From Haloprofundus salinisoli (lineage in GTDB: Archaea > Halobacteriota > Halobacteria > Halobacteriales > Haloferacaceae), in NCBI RefSeq assembly GCF_020097815.1, contig NZ_CP083663.1, forward strand, positions 2,728,001 to 2,792,000: a stretch of DNA of 64,000 nucleotides. The letters are read 5' to 3'. Shown here piece after piece: positions 1 to 7,845 of this stretch (its first letter is position 1; every line of letters begins with the position of its first letter). The notes below the pieces were generated by a model, which was not told the DNA's origin, made no database searches, and worked only from the letters and a program-made list of their open reading frames with translations. Made by a program: the position numbers and the translations under genes.

Positions 1-1
1 A

Positions 2-598
2 ACGACCATCTATCGACACCTGATTCGGCCGTGGCACCTGTCGTGGGGTGCGACGACGGCCGAACGCCGGTCGTCGCTGCCCGGCGACGAACTGCTCGAC
101 GGCGTGCTCGCCCAGTCGACGCGGGCGGTGACCATCGCCGCGCCGCCGGACGAGGTCTGGCCGTGGCTCACCCAACTCGGACAGGGTAGCGACGGTTTCT
201 ACAGCTACGACTGGCTGGAGAACCTCCTCGGTGCCGACATCCACAACGCGGACCGAACCCTGCCCGACGAACAGACGCTGGCCCCGGCCGACACCGTCCG
301 CCTCGCGCCGGAGGACTACTTCGTCAGTCCGCCGGTGACGTCGCTCACCGTCCGCGAAGTCGACGCCGGACGCGTGCTCGTGTTGCAAGGGTTCGACGGC
401 GGGACGTGGACGTTCGTGCTCGAACCAATCGCAGCGGAGACGACGCGACTACTCGTTCGCTCGCGGGCGGCTCCGATTCGGAGTCGGGTCGGTCGCTTGC
501 TCTACTTCCTGGTCTACGAACCCGTCCACTTCCTGATGGAGCGGAAGATGCTTCTGAGTCTCAAAGCGCGCGCGGAGCGAGCGCCCCTCGACTCGTGA
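2..598 (+). CDS. SRPBCC-family protein, 5' truncated by window edge
   Basis: The reading frame is open from base 2, so the gene begins before the window; the first internal GTG at 104 is probably not the true start. The visible part of about 198 residues contains the typical opening of an SRPBCC (START/Bet v1-like) fold: a strand with 'TIAAPPDEVWPWL' followed by a tryptophan-rich loop and a late 'GFDGGTWTFVLEPI' strand pair. The family binds hydrophobic ligands in a deep pocket; the ligand here cannot be told. It ends with a basic, hydrophobic helix. Family assignment is from the motif pattern only. Confidence 0.75.
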   Translation, partial: TTIYRHLIRPWHLSWGATTAERRSSLPGDELLDGVLAQSTRAVTIAAPPDEVWPWLTQLGQGSDGFYSYDWLENLLGADIHNADRTLPDEQTLAPADTVRLAPEDYFVSPPVTSLTVREVDAGRVLVLQGFDGGTWTFVLEPIAAETTRLLVRSRAAPIRSRVGRLLYFLVYEPVHFLMERKMLLSLKARAERAPLDS

Positions 599-652
599 TT
601 CGGTCGCCGAACACGGAGCGGTTATAGGGTCGACCCCCCTATCCGGGTCACC

Positions 653-1369
653 GTGACCGAGTTCCCCGACGCCGAACCCGCCGACGACGTAGTGACCGAC
701 CGCGACGAGACCGTCGAGGCGGTCCGCTCGCACGCCGGTCAAATCGCCCGCCAACTCGCGCTCCTGCAGGGCGGCGACTACGGCCAGCGGACGTTCAACA
801 CCGACGAGGGCGAGTGGACGCTGAAGTACGAAGCCGGCGACCTCCAGTATCTCCGCTTCAGCGGGCGCTCCGGCGACGACGTCTACGTCGTCTCGACGAA
901 ACAACCGCCGGAGCCGACCGACCTCCACCGCGCGATGACCGACTACGACGCGTTCGTCGGTTCGTACAACCGCTACGTCCGGTCGCTCGACGGCGTGCTC
1001 GACGATGTGCAGAGCGACTTTCCGACGATCGAACAGACCGACTCGGTGGTCTCCGAGCGGGACCGCTTGGTCGAGCGTATCCGGGACGTCGCCGACGCGA
1101 TTGCGGGCGAACTCCACCGCTACGACGGCACCGACTACGGGACGTTCTCCGCGCGGGTCAACGGCTCTCGCTGGGAGCTGAAACGCGACCACGCACGCGT
1201 CTCGTACCTCCGCGTCGGCGGCCAGAGCGGAACGTATCTCGTCTCGCAGTACGAACCGCCGTCGGCGCCGGACGTCCGCGAACACGCCGACGACTTCGTC
1301 GCGTTCGTCGACGCCTACAACGACCACGTCGCCGAGTTGGAGGCCGACCTCTCGGAAATCACGCTTTAA
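653..1369 (+). CDS. Conserved hypothetical protein with two tandem homologous domains
   Basis: A 238-residue soluble acidic protein starting at GTG 653, 55 bases after the SRPBCC gene. Residues about 20-122 and 138-236 are two copies of one domain: each has an Arg-Asp-rich helix, then 'GGDYGQRTF' or 'GTDYGTFSA', then a W-[ET]-L-K strand, a [SV]-YLR or QYLRF strand with a following G-x-S/GG turn, a V-S-x-x-PP stretch, and finally an F-V-x-[SA]-YN helix. The pattern implies an internal duplication. No catalytic motif or membrane segment is visible and I do not recognise a named function. Confidence 0.8.
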   Translation: MTEFPDAEPADDVVTDRDETVEAVRSHAGQIARQLALLQGGDYGQRTFNTDEGEWTLKYEAGDLQYLRFSGRSGDDVYVVSTKQPPEPTDLHRAMTDYDAFVGSYNRYVRSLDGVLDDVQSDFPTIEQTDSVVSERDRLVERIRDVADAIAGELHRYDGTDYGTFSARVNGSRWELKRDHARVSYLRVGGQSGTYLVSQYEPPSAPDVREHADDFVAFVDAYNDHVAELEADLSEITL

Positions 1370-1432
1370 GCGGGCGTAGCCGCACTCTCTCCCATTTTTC
1401 GCAGTAATCCGAAGTTCACACAAGCGACGTGC

Positions 1433-1440
1433 TTATAAGT
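1433..1440 (+). promoter_or_regulatory. Probable TATA box in the 238-bp gap before the DUF7344-type gene
   Basis: TTATAAGT matches the haloarchaeal TATA consensus and is the strongest such site in the A+T-richer gap 1370-1607. A start near 1460 would give the downstream gene (ATG 1608) a leader of about 150 nt, which is long for haloarchaea. Either the leader is regulatory or a second promoter lies closer to the gene. Nothing else was recognised in this gap. Confidence 0.45.
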
Positions 1441-1607
1441 ATTCGATGATGAATTGAGGGTACGGATTACAGAGATACACAGTACGCGTTCGCCCCAGCG
1501 CACTCAACGTTGGGCAACGACCCTTTCGTGTTTTAATACGGCCCCGTCACGCCTCCACACGTGGTTCGCTTACAGAGTAATTATGTACTCCACGGTGAAT
1601 CACAACG

Positions 1608-1943
1608 ATGTTTAACGCAGCCACGCATTCCGACGTAGATAGCAAAGCAACCGCCACAGAACTCTTCGACGCACTCGCAGACCGCCGTCGTCGCCGGATA
1701 CTCGACGCAGTCGAGAGAGCGGACGACCGAATTCCAGTCGAAGTACTCGCAAAGGCACTGACCGGCGGCGACGCGAACAGCGACGAGAGGGAGATACAGA
1801 TCTCGCTCGTCCACGCCCACCTCCCGAAGCTCGACGATGCCGGTCTGGTGGCGTACGACGCCGACGAACACACCGTCTCGCCGACGGTGCGGACGGAGGA
1901 TGCGCTCTCGCTCGTCGACGCCGCCTGGAAGGTCCCGCAGTGA
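1608..1943 (+). CDS. DUF7344-type winged-helix putative transcription regulator
   Basis: A 111-residue protein with the haloarchaeal DUF7344-like layout: 'ELFDALADRRRRRILDAVE' as the first helix pair, a middle segment 'IPVEVLAKALTG', then 'SLVHAHLPKLDDAGLVAYD' as recognition helix and wing. Such small winged-helix proteins are widespread in haloarchaea and presumed to bind DNA; targets are unknown. It starts at ATG 1608. Its stop codon overlaps the start of the next small Cys-rich gene, so the two are probably translated from one transcript. Confidence 0.8.
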   Translation: MFNAATHSDVDSKATATELFDALADRRRRRILDAVERADDRIPVEVLAKALTGGDANSDEREIQISLVHAHLPKLDDAGLVAYDADEHTVSPTVRTEDALSLVDAAWKVPQ

Positions 1944-2119
1944 ACCGAACGCCGTGTCGATGTCGTGACTGCGGCAGCGTCTACGCCGCCAGAAAACCGA
2001 CCGACCAGTCAACTCAGATAATCGGAACCGACGCCGGTTGTCCGCGCGGGAGCGACGGCGGCGCCCTTCACGAGATAACGAGCGGGAGCTTCAGCGAACT
2101 CGAAGAGAACGCGACGTAG
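1940..2119 (+). CDS. 59-residue Cys-rich protein, translationally coupled
   Basis: A GTG start at 1940 overlaps the TGA of the upstream regulator gene, and the frame runs 60 codons to TAG. The product begins with two closely spaced cysteine pairs (C6, C8 and C11, then C34) in an arrangement like the small zinc-binding mini-proteins common in haloarchaea. The start overlap, acidic C-terminus and Cys spacing support a real gene. Function is unknown; a partner role for the DUF7344 regulator is only inferred from the coupling. Confidence 0.6.
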   Translation: MNRTPCRCRDCGSVYAARKPTDQSTQIIGTDAGCPRGSDGGALHEITSGSFSELEENAT

Positions 2120-2157
2120 AACCGATGGCGTCGAAGGTCGCGCCGACCCGACGTACC

Positions 2158-3345
2158 CTACTCCTGTAACTGCGCCGCCGCCGCGTCCAGTGCCTCGTCG
2201 CTAGAGACGTCGACGTCTTGTGCGTCGAGCGCGTCCGCGAGCGATGCGAGTAGGTACGTGACGTTCTTCGGGCTCGCCGAGTGACCCATGCAGCCGATGC
2301 GGAATATCTCGCCGTCGAGGTCGCCGAGGCCGCTGGCGATTTCGAGGTCGTACTCGCCCAGCAGATACGAGATGACCGCGCCGTCGTCGGTCCCGTCGGG
2401 GACGCGAACGGCGTTGAGACTCGGCAGCCAGTACTCGTCGTCGGCGTTCATCTCCAGTCCCATCGCCTCGACGCCCGCCTTGAGCGCGCCAGCGACGCGT
2501 AGGTGGCGGTCCCAGCGTTCTTCGATGCCTTCCTCGGCCACGAGTCGAAGCGCCTCACGCAGCGCGTAGACGTTCGTGATGGGCGCGGTGTGATGATACG
2601 AGCGGTCGTCGCCCCAGTAGCCCTCCAAGAGCGAGAGGTCGAGATACCACGAGCGCGGTTCCTCCTCGCGGGAGAGCACCTTGTCCATGGCGCGGTCGTT
2701 GAGCGTCAGCGGACTCGCCCCCGGCGGGCAGGAGAGACACTTCTGCGGCCCCGAGTAGGCGACGTCGACGCCCCACTCGTCGGCGCGGAACTCGACCCCG
2801 CCGAGCGACGTGACCGTGTCGGCGACGACGTACGCGTCGTGGCCGTGCGCGATGTCGGTCAGTTCCGAGACGTTCGGCTGAAGGACGCCCGTGCTCGTCT
2901 CGGCGTGGACGAAGCCGAAGATGTCGGGTTGGTGGTCGTCGAACGCCTCCTGTACGTCCGCGGGGTCGAGCGGTTCGCCCCACGGTGCCTCGACTTCGAC
3001 CACTTCACCGCCCGCGCGCTGGGCCATGCTCGCCATCCGACCGCCGAAGTAGCCGTTCGTCGGCACCAGCATCGTGTCGCCCGGTTCGACGAGGTTGCCG
3101 ATGGCCGCCTCCATCGAGGCCGAACCGGTCCCGGAGACGGGAATCGTCCACTGGTTCTCGGTGCGGAACGCGTAGCGAAGCAGTTCCTGCACCTCGTTCA
3201 TGATGTCGATGAACGAGGGGTCGAGATGACCGACCAGCGGCGTGCTCATCGCCCGCAACACACGGGGGTGGACGTCGCTCGGTCCGGGACCCATCAACGT
3301 TCGCTGCGGCGGTGTCAGTTCGTCGACGTCGGGCGCGTCGGACAT
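2158..3345 (-). CDS. Alanine-glyoxylate / serine-pyruvate type aminotransferase (class V PLP)
   Basis: 395 residues, the normal length for the class V aminotransferase subgroup that includes alanine:glyoxylate and serine:pyruvate aminotransferases. The N-terminus 'LMGPGPSDVHPRVLRAM' is the family hallmark; 'SGTGS' (71-75) binds the cofactor phosphate, D176 in 'VVADTVTS' contacts the PLP ring nitrogen, and K202 in 'YSGPQKCLSCPPG' is the Schiff-base lysine. It transfers amino groups between alanine or serine and glyoxylate or pyruvate in the cytoplasm. It lies 87 bases downstream of the FAD/Fe-S oxidoreductase on the same strand. That suggests joint use of glyoxylate, though substrate is not proven. 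Confidence 0.9.
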   Translation of the reverse strand: MSDAPDVDELTPPQRTLMGPGPSDVHPRVLRAMSTPLVGHLDPSFIDIMNEVQELLRYAFRTENQWTIPVSGTGSASMEAAIGNLVEPGDTMLVPTNGYFGGRMASMAQRAGGEVVEVEAPWGEPLDPADVQEAFDDHQPDIFGFVHAETSTGVLQPNVSELTDIAHGHDAYVVADTVTSLGGVEFRADEWGVDVAYSGPQKCLSCPPGASPLTLNDRAMDKVLSREEEPRSWYLDLSLLEGYWGDDRSYHHTAPITNVYALREALRLVAEEGIEERWDRHLRVAGALKAGVEAMGLEMNADDEYWLPSLNAVRVPDGTDDGAVISYLLGEYDLEIASGLGDLDGEIFRIGCMGHSASPKNVTYLLASLADALDAQDVDVSSDEALDAAAAQLQE

Positions 3346-3432
3346 ACCTCCCGGTTTCGCGGACTGCGAGAAAAAGTCATGGGTGTTCGTCGCACGATGC
3401 CGGTTTCTCCAACCTCGAACGCCGCCGCCCGG

Positions 3433-6400
3433 CTATCTGGCCGAGTAGTCAAGCGCCGCCGCGACGAGTTCGACCGGATGCGCCGGGTCTCTCGCGTCGT
3501 CGCGGTCGCCGAGTTGCGTCCGACACGACGCGCCGGGTGCGACAAGGGCGTCGCCGCCGCTCGCGTCCACCTGCTCGACGAGAATGTCCGCGATAGACTG
3601 CGAGAGGTCGTAGTGTTCGGCCTCGTAGCCGAACGAACCGGCCATTCCGCAGCAGCCCGAGTCGAGGTGGTCGACGTCGTAACCGACGTCTCGGAGCACG
3701 TTCGCCGCGTGGTGGTCCTTGTTCAGCGCCTTCTGGTTGCAGTGGCCGTGGTAGGTGAGGCGCTCGCGGACCGCCCGCGACGAGAGACGCTCGCTCAACC
3801 GATACGTGTCGAGGTATTCGAGGACGCCGTAGGCGTTCGCGCCCACCGCCAGCGCCTCGTCGCCGTCGAGCAGGTCCGCGTATTCGTCTTGGAGCATCAC
3901 GGCGTCGGACGGTTCGACGAACACGACGGACCATCCCCGCTCGATGTACGGGTGGAGGCCGTCGACGTTCCGCCTCGCGCGCTTTCGAGCGAGGTTCAAA
4001 AAGCCGCCTGAGTACGCCGCCCGCCCGCTCGGCGCGACGCCGGAGGCGAGTTCGACGTGCACCCCTGCGGCTTCCAGCACCCGGACCGCCGCCTTCCCCG
4101 CCTCTGGGTAGACGTAGTTCGTGTACGTGTCGGGGAACAGCAACACTTTCTCGTCGGCATCCGCCGTCTCGGCCGTCGATTCCCGCTCGTCGAACCACCG
4201 TTCGAGCGACTGGCGGGTGAACGTCGGCAGTTCGCGGTCGGGGGCGAGACCGAGCGCCCGGTTCAGAAGCGGGCGCGCGCCCGGAACTTTGGGCGCGAGA
4301 TTCGACACTGGCGCGGTCGCGCTGCCGACGGCGGCGAGACGGTCGATGTTGGCGAACAGCCGTTCCCGGAGGCCGCTACCCTCCCGTTCGTGGTACTGGT
4401 GTTTGACCTCGGCTTTGAGTTTCGCCAGATCGACGCCGGTCGGACAGTCGTTCGCACAGCCCTTGCAGCCGATGCAGAGGTCCAACACCTCCGACTGGAA
4501 TCGCTCGGAGTACAGTTCCTCCTCGTCCAACTCGCCGGTGATAGCGGCCCGAAGCAGGTTCGCTCGCCCGCGCGTCGTCGCCGCCTCGTCGCGCGTCGCC
4601 CGGTACGTCGGGCACATCGTGTCGCTGCCGGTCTGTCGGCAGGTGCCGCAGCCGTTGCAGAGTTCGACCAGTTCGGAGAAACTGCCGTGCTCTTCGAAGT
4701 CGAGGGTCGTCTCCCACTCCGTCGAGAGGTACTCCGTCCCGTAGCGCAGCGACTGCCGCATGTCGGTCGGATTCTCCTCTCTGAACACGACCTTTCCGGG
4801 GTTCATCCGCCAGTTGGGGTCGAACGCCGTCTTCAACTCCTGGAACGCCGCCCACAGCTGCGGGCCGTACATCTTCGGGTTGAACTCGGTCCGCGCGAGG
4901 CCATCGCCGTGTTCGCCCGAAAAGGAGCCGTGGCGTTCCAACACGAGGTCGGTCACGGCGTCGGAGATCGACCGCATCGTCTCGATGTCCTCGCCGTCTT
5001 TGAGGTTCAGAATGGGTCGGATGTGGAGCGTGCCGACCCCCGCGTGAGCGAAGTACGCCGCCGACGTACCGTGGTCTTCCAGCACCTGCTCGAACTGGGT
5101 GACGTACTCGGCGAGCTCTTCGGGAGGAACAGTCGCGTCCTCGATGAACGGGTACGGCTTCGCGTCGCCCGGCAGCGACATGAGCAGCGGAATCGCCGCC
5201 TTCCTGAGCTTCCACAGCCGCCCCTGCGCCTCGTCGGTGTACGCCTCGACCACGTCGAACGCCTCTCCCTCGACCAGAAACCGGTCGTTCGTCTCCCCGA
5301 TTGCCGCCGGAAAGTCGTCGTGCAGTTCCGAGTCGAACTCCAGCATCAGCGCAGCCGCCGTCCCCTCGGGCATCTGGGCGGCGTACTCGGCGAACTCGCC
5401 GGACTCGCGGGCCAGCCGAAACACCTCGTCGTCCATCAGTTCGACGGCGCTCGTGTCGAACTCCAGCGCCGCCGGAACCGCCGCCATCGCGTCCACGAGG
5501 TCAGAAAAGCAGTACACCGCCAGCGCCGTCTCCTCGGGTTTCGTCACGAGCGACAGTTCCGCTTCGACGACGACGCCGAGGGTCCCCTCCGCGCCGACGA
5601 GGAGTTTCGAGAGATTCATCACCCGCTCGCCGTCGTCGGTCTCTCTGACCGCCTTGTCCAGATTGTAGCCCGAGACGTTGCGTTTGAGGTCGGGGTAACG
5701 ACTCCCAATCTCCGCTTCGTTCTCCTCGACTAGTCGCCGAACCGTCCGGTAGATGTCGGCTTCAAGGTCGTCTTTCTCCACCAGCTCTGTCCACTCCTCG
5801 CCGCCGACGACGACGTCGCGCGTGCGAATCAGCGACCCGTCGGCGAGCACCACGTCGAGCTCCTCGGTGTAGGCGTCGGTGATGCCGTAGCGGACCGAGT
5901 GCGCGCCCGTCGAGTTGTTGCCGATACCGCCGCCGACCGTTGCGCGGTTCGAGGAGGCGGGGTCGGGGGCAAATTTCAACCCGTGCGGGGCGAGCGCGTC
6001 GTCCAAGTCGTCCTGTACGACGCCGGGTTGCACCCGTGCGCGCTTGGCGTCCGGGTCGATATCCAGTATCCGATCCATGTACTTCGAGAAGTCGATGACG
6101 ACGCAGCCAGGGCCGACCGCCTGCCCGGCCAGCGACGACCCCGCGCCGCGAGGGAGCACCGGCACGTCGTACTCGTCGGCGAGTCGTACTGTCGCCCGCA
6201 CGTCCTCGACGGTGCGCGGGAGGACGACTCCCGCTGGACGGGCGCGGTAGATGCTCCCGTCGGTCGCGTACAGCAGTTGGCTGTACTCGTCGAACCGGAC
6301 CTCCCCGGCGACGGCGTCGCGCAGCGCCGCCGCGAGGGCGGCGTACTCGTCCACGTCCGCCGTCGAATCCGATTCGAACGTTCGGAACGCTGCGAGCTCG

Positions 6401-6438
6401 TCGACCGGTTCGACTGTCGGGTGTTCATCGGCTGCCAT
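3433..6438 (-). CDS. FAD-linked oxidase fused to Fe-S/CCG domains (GlcD-GlcF-like, D-lactate/glycolate dehydrogenase class)
   Basis: A 1001-residue fusion. Residues about 60-300 form a PCMH-type FAD-binding domain ('LPRGAGSSLAGQ' near 95-106), followed by the FAD-oxidase C-terminal domain to about 560. Two 4Fe-4S motifs follow, 'CNGCGTC...MCP' near 594 and 'CIGCKGCANDCP' near 657. Two heterodisulfide-type CCG regions ('YHGHCNQKAL' near 898 and 'DSGCCGMAGSFGYE' near 930) close the protein. This order equals GlcD plus GlcF on one chain, which oxidise 2-hydroxyacids such as glycolate or D-lactate and pass electrons to the membrane quinone pool. The substrate cannot be read from sequence; the adjacent glyoxylate aminotransferase favours glycolate. 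Confidence 0.9.
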   Translation of the reverse strand: MAADEHPTVEPVDELAAFRTFESDSTADVDEYAALAAALRDAVAGEVRFDEYSQLLYATDGSIYRARPAGVVLPRTVEDVRATVRLADEYDVPVLPRGAGSSLAGQAVGPGCVVIDFSKYMDRILDIDPDAKRARVQPGVVQDDLDDALAPHGLKFAPDPASSNRATVGGGIGNNSTGAHSVRYGITDAYTEELDVVLADGSLIRTRDVVVGGEEWTELVEKDDLEADIYRTVRRLVEENEAEIGSRYPDLKRNVSGYNLDKAVRETDDGERVMNLSKLLVGAEGTLGVVVEAELSLVTKPEETALAVYCFSDLVDAMAAVPAALEFDTSAVELMDDEVFRLARESGEFAEYAAQMPEGTAAALMLEFDSELHDDFPAAIGETNDRFLVEGEAFDVVEAYTDEAQGRLWKLRKAAIPLLMSLPGDAKPYPFIEDATVPPEELAEYVTQFEQVLEDHGTSAAYFAHAGVGTLHIRPILNLKDGEDIETMRSISDAVTDLVLERHGSFSGEHGDGLARTEFNPKMYGPQLWAAFQELKTAFDPNWRMNPGKVVFREENPTDMRQSLRYGTEYLSTEWETTLDFEEHGSFSELVELCNGCGTCRQTGSDTMCPTYRATRDEAATTRGRANLLRAAITGELDEEELYSERFQSEVLDLCIGCKGCANDCPTGVDLAKLKAEVKHQYHEREGSGLRERLFANIDRLAAVGSATAPVSNLAPKVPGARPLLNRALGLAPDRELPTFTRQSLERWFDERESTAETADADEKVLLFPDTYTNYVYPEAGKAAVRVLEAAGVHVELASGVAPSGRAAYSGGFLNLARKRARRNVDGLHPYIERGWSVVFVEPSDAVMLQDEYADLLDGDEALAVGANAYGVLEYLDTYRLSERLSSRAVRERLTYHGHCNQKALNKDHHAANVLRDVGYDVDHLDSGCCGMAGSFGYEAEHYDLSQSIADILVEQVDASGGDALVAPGASCRTQLGDRDDARDPAHPVELVAAALDYSAR

Positions 6439-6709
6439 TACCCGAAGCTACGACGGAGTGTGACTAAATAGCACGGGAATTGTTCACGGACGTTCGTGGT
6501 TTTTCGACGAGGGGAGCCGACACCTCTCCGCCTCGCACCCGGCGCAGCGTCGTCGCTACCGACCTACGAATCGAAACCCCTTTTCGCCGGTTCGTCCCAT
6601 CCCTCCCCGTGGATTACGGGCGTCCTGACGATGCTCGGCGTGCTCGCCTATCACAACGGCACCGGCGTCCGCGCGCTGACGGAGTGGTGAACGCGGCCGA
6701 CGCGCTCGC
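6439..6709. other. Non-coding gap of 271 bp
   Basis: The gap between the start of the FAD/Fe-S gene and the 3' end of the membrane-protein gene has an A+T-rich start (6440-6500), likely holding the leftward promoter. A short rightward frame ending in 'MLGVLAYHNGTGVRALTEW' at 6688 is open here, but it lacks a convincing promoter or start. I see no RNA gene. Confidence 0.4.
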
Positions 6710-7759
6710 TCAGTCGTCGCCGAAGACGCGGTGGCGAGTTCGGTTCGACGCCTCGACGCGCTGGTTCGCCTGCCGGGCTCGTTCGCTCTCGTCCGGTCGA
6801 ACGGCCCATCCGAGCGCGTAGCCGACGGCACCGACGACGATGCCGGGACCGAGACCGATTCCGACGCTCACCGCGAGAACGCCGCCCAGCGACGACGCGA
6901 TCGACTGCACGGCCCAGACGACCCCGAGGAGCGACGAGACGCCGACGGCGACGGCTAGACAGGCGAAGACGTGCTCACCGTGCGCGGAGCCGTACGCGAC
7001 CATTGCGACCGTGAGTACCACGACGACGCCGTTCAGAAGCGCCGGGTGGGTGAACTGCGAGAGGTGTGCGGCCAGCAGGACGGCGGCGAGCGAGAGCACA
7101 CCCAGTCGGACGTCCCGCTCCCAGTTCCGTCTCCGAGCGTACAGCGCGACGCCGAGGAGCGTGCCGATACCGACCGTGTAGATGGCGGTACTCCACGGGA
7201 GCAGCGACCCCGCGACGACGAGCGAGGCAGTGCCGACGACGGCGAGCGCGCCCACTGCCCAGTCGTAGTCGCTCCTCGCGCGGCCGCGTCGGACGTCGAG
7301 GAGAAACGACAGCGGCGTCACGTCGCCGCGCGAGACCGAACTCTCGCGTCGACGGACGGCGACGCCGGCCACGAAGACGAGGCTCCCGACGACGGCCGCG
7401 AGGCTCCCGGCGTAGCCGATGGCTCTGGCGACGGCGGTGGCCGCCGAACCGTCGGCGACGCCGAGTGAGACGCTGAACAGGTGTTGGCCGTGAAGCGACA
7501 GCGCGAAGAGAACCGCGAACACCGCGGTCCACGCGCCGCCGACACCGCCGCCGCGGACGGCGTAGAGGGTCAATCCGCCGATGCCGACCGTCACGCCGAG
7601 CAGCGCCGGTGCCGAAAAGAGCGTCAGTCCGTACAGCGCCGTCGGGTCGACGAACCCGTAGCTCGCGACTCCGAGCGCAAAGACGACTGACGCGACAGCC
7701 GCTCGATGCGTCAAACTCTCGTTATTTCCGAAGACTATCGACCGCACACGCTGCGACAC
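6710..7759 (-). CDS. Polytopic membrane protein of unknown function
   Basis: 349 residues with roughly ten hydrophobic segments, beginning with 'AAVASVVFALGVASYGFV' near residue 18 and spread through to a final helix rich in Gly and Val near 300. Basic residues cluster at both termini. No transporter or enzyme signature was recognised. The start is GTG 7759, placed about 26 bases beyond a TATA box, so the mRNA is probably leaderless. A palindrome sits between TATA box and start. Confidence 0.75.
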   Translation of the reverse strand: MSQRVRSIVFGNNESLTHRAAVASVVFALGVASYGFVDPTALYGLTLFSAPALLGVTVGIGGLTLYAVRGGGVGGAWTAVFAVLFALSLHGQHLFSVSLGVADGSAATAVARAIGYAGSLAAVVGSLVFVAGVAVRRRESSVSRGDVTPLSFLLDVRRGRARSDYDWAVGALAVVGTASLVVAGSLLPWSTAIYTVGIGTLLGVALYARRRNWERDVRLGVLSLAAVLLAAHLSQFTHPALLNGVVVVLTVAMVAYGSAHGEHVFACLAVAVGVSSLLGVVWAVQSIASSLGGVLAVSVGIGLGPGIVVGAVGYALGWAVRPDESERARQANQRVEASNRTRHRVFGDD

Positions 7760-7766
7760 ACGTCGA

Positions 7767-7792
7767 TAGTGGAGCGACCACTACATATAACT
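7767..7792 (-). promoter_or_regulatory. TATA box with adjacent palindrome upstream of the membrane protein gene
   Basis: On the minus strand a TATA-like element (7783-7792) lies about 26 bases before the expected transcription start near 7761. Directly downstream, 7767-7783 is an inverted repeat with arms TAGTGG and CCACTA around a 5-base spacer. A palindrome between TATA box and start site is where archaeal repressors usually bind. Confidence 0.5.
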
Positions 7793-7845
7793 TAGTCAGA
7801 CAGTACTGGTTCGGAACGAGTCAGAAAAAATACCTATGGGGGCCT

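Noticed and set aside
4057-5733. 558-residue frame antisense to the FAD/Fe-S gene
   Set aside because: Antisense shadow; the minus-strand gene has all expected motifs in one frame.
6496-6690. 64-residue frame in the gap after the FAD/Fe-S gene start
   Set aside because: No promoter, Pro/Ser-rich composition, no homology recognised; treated as non-coding.
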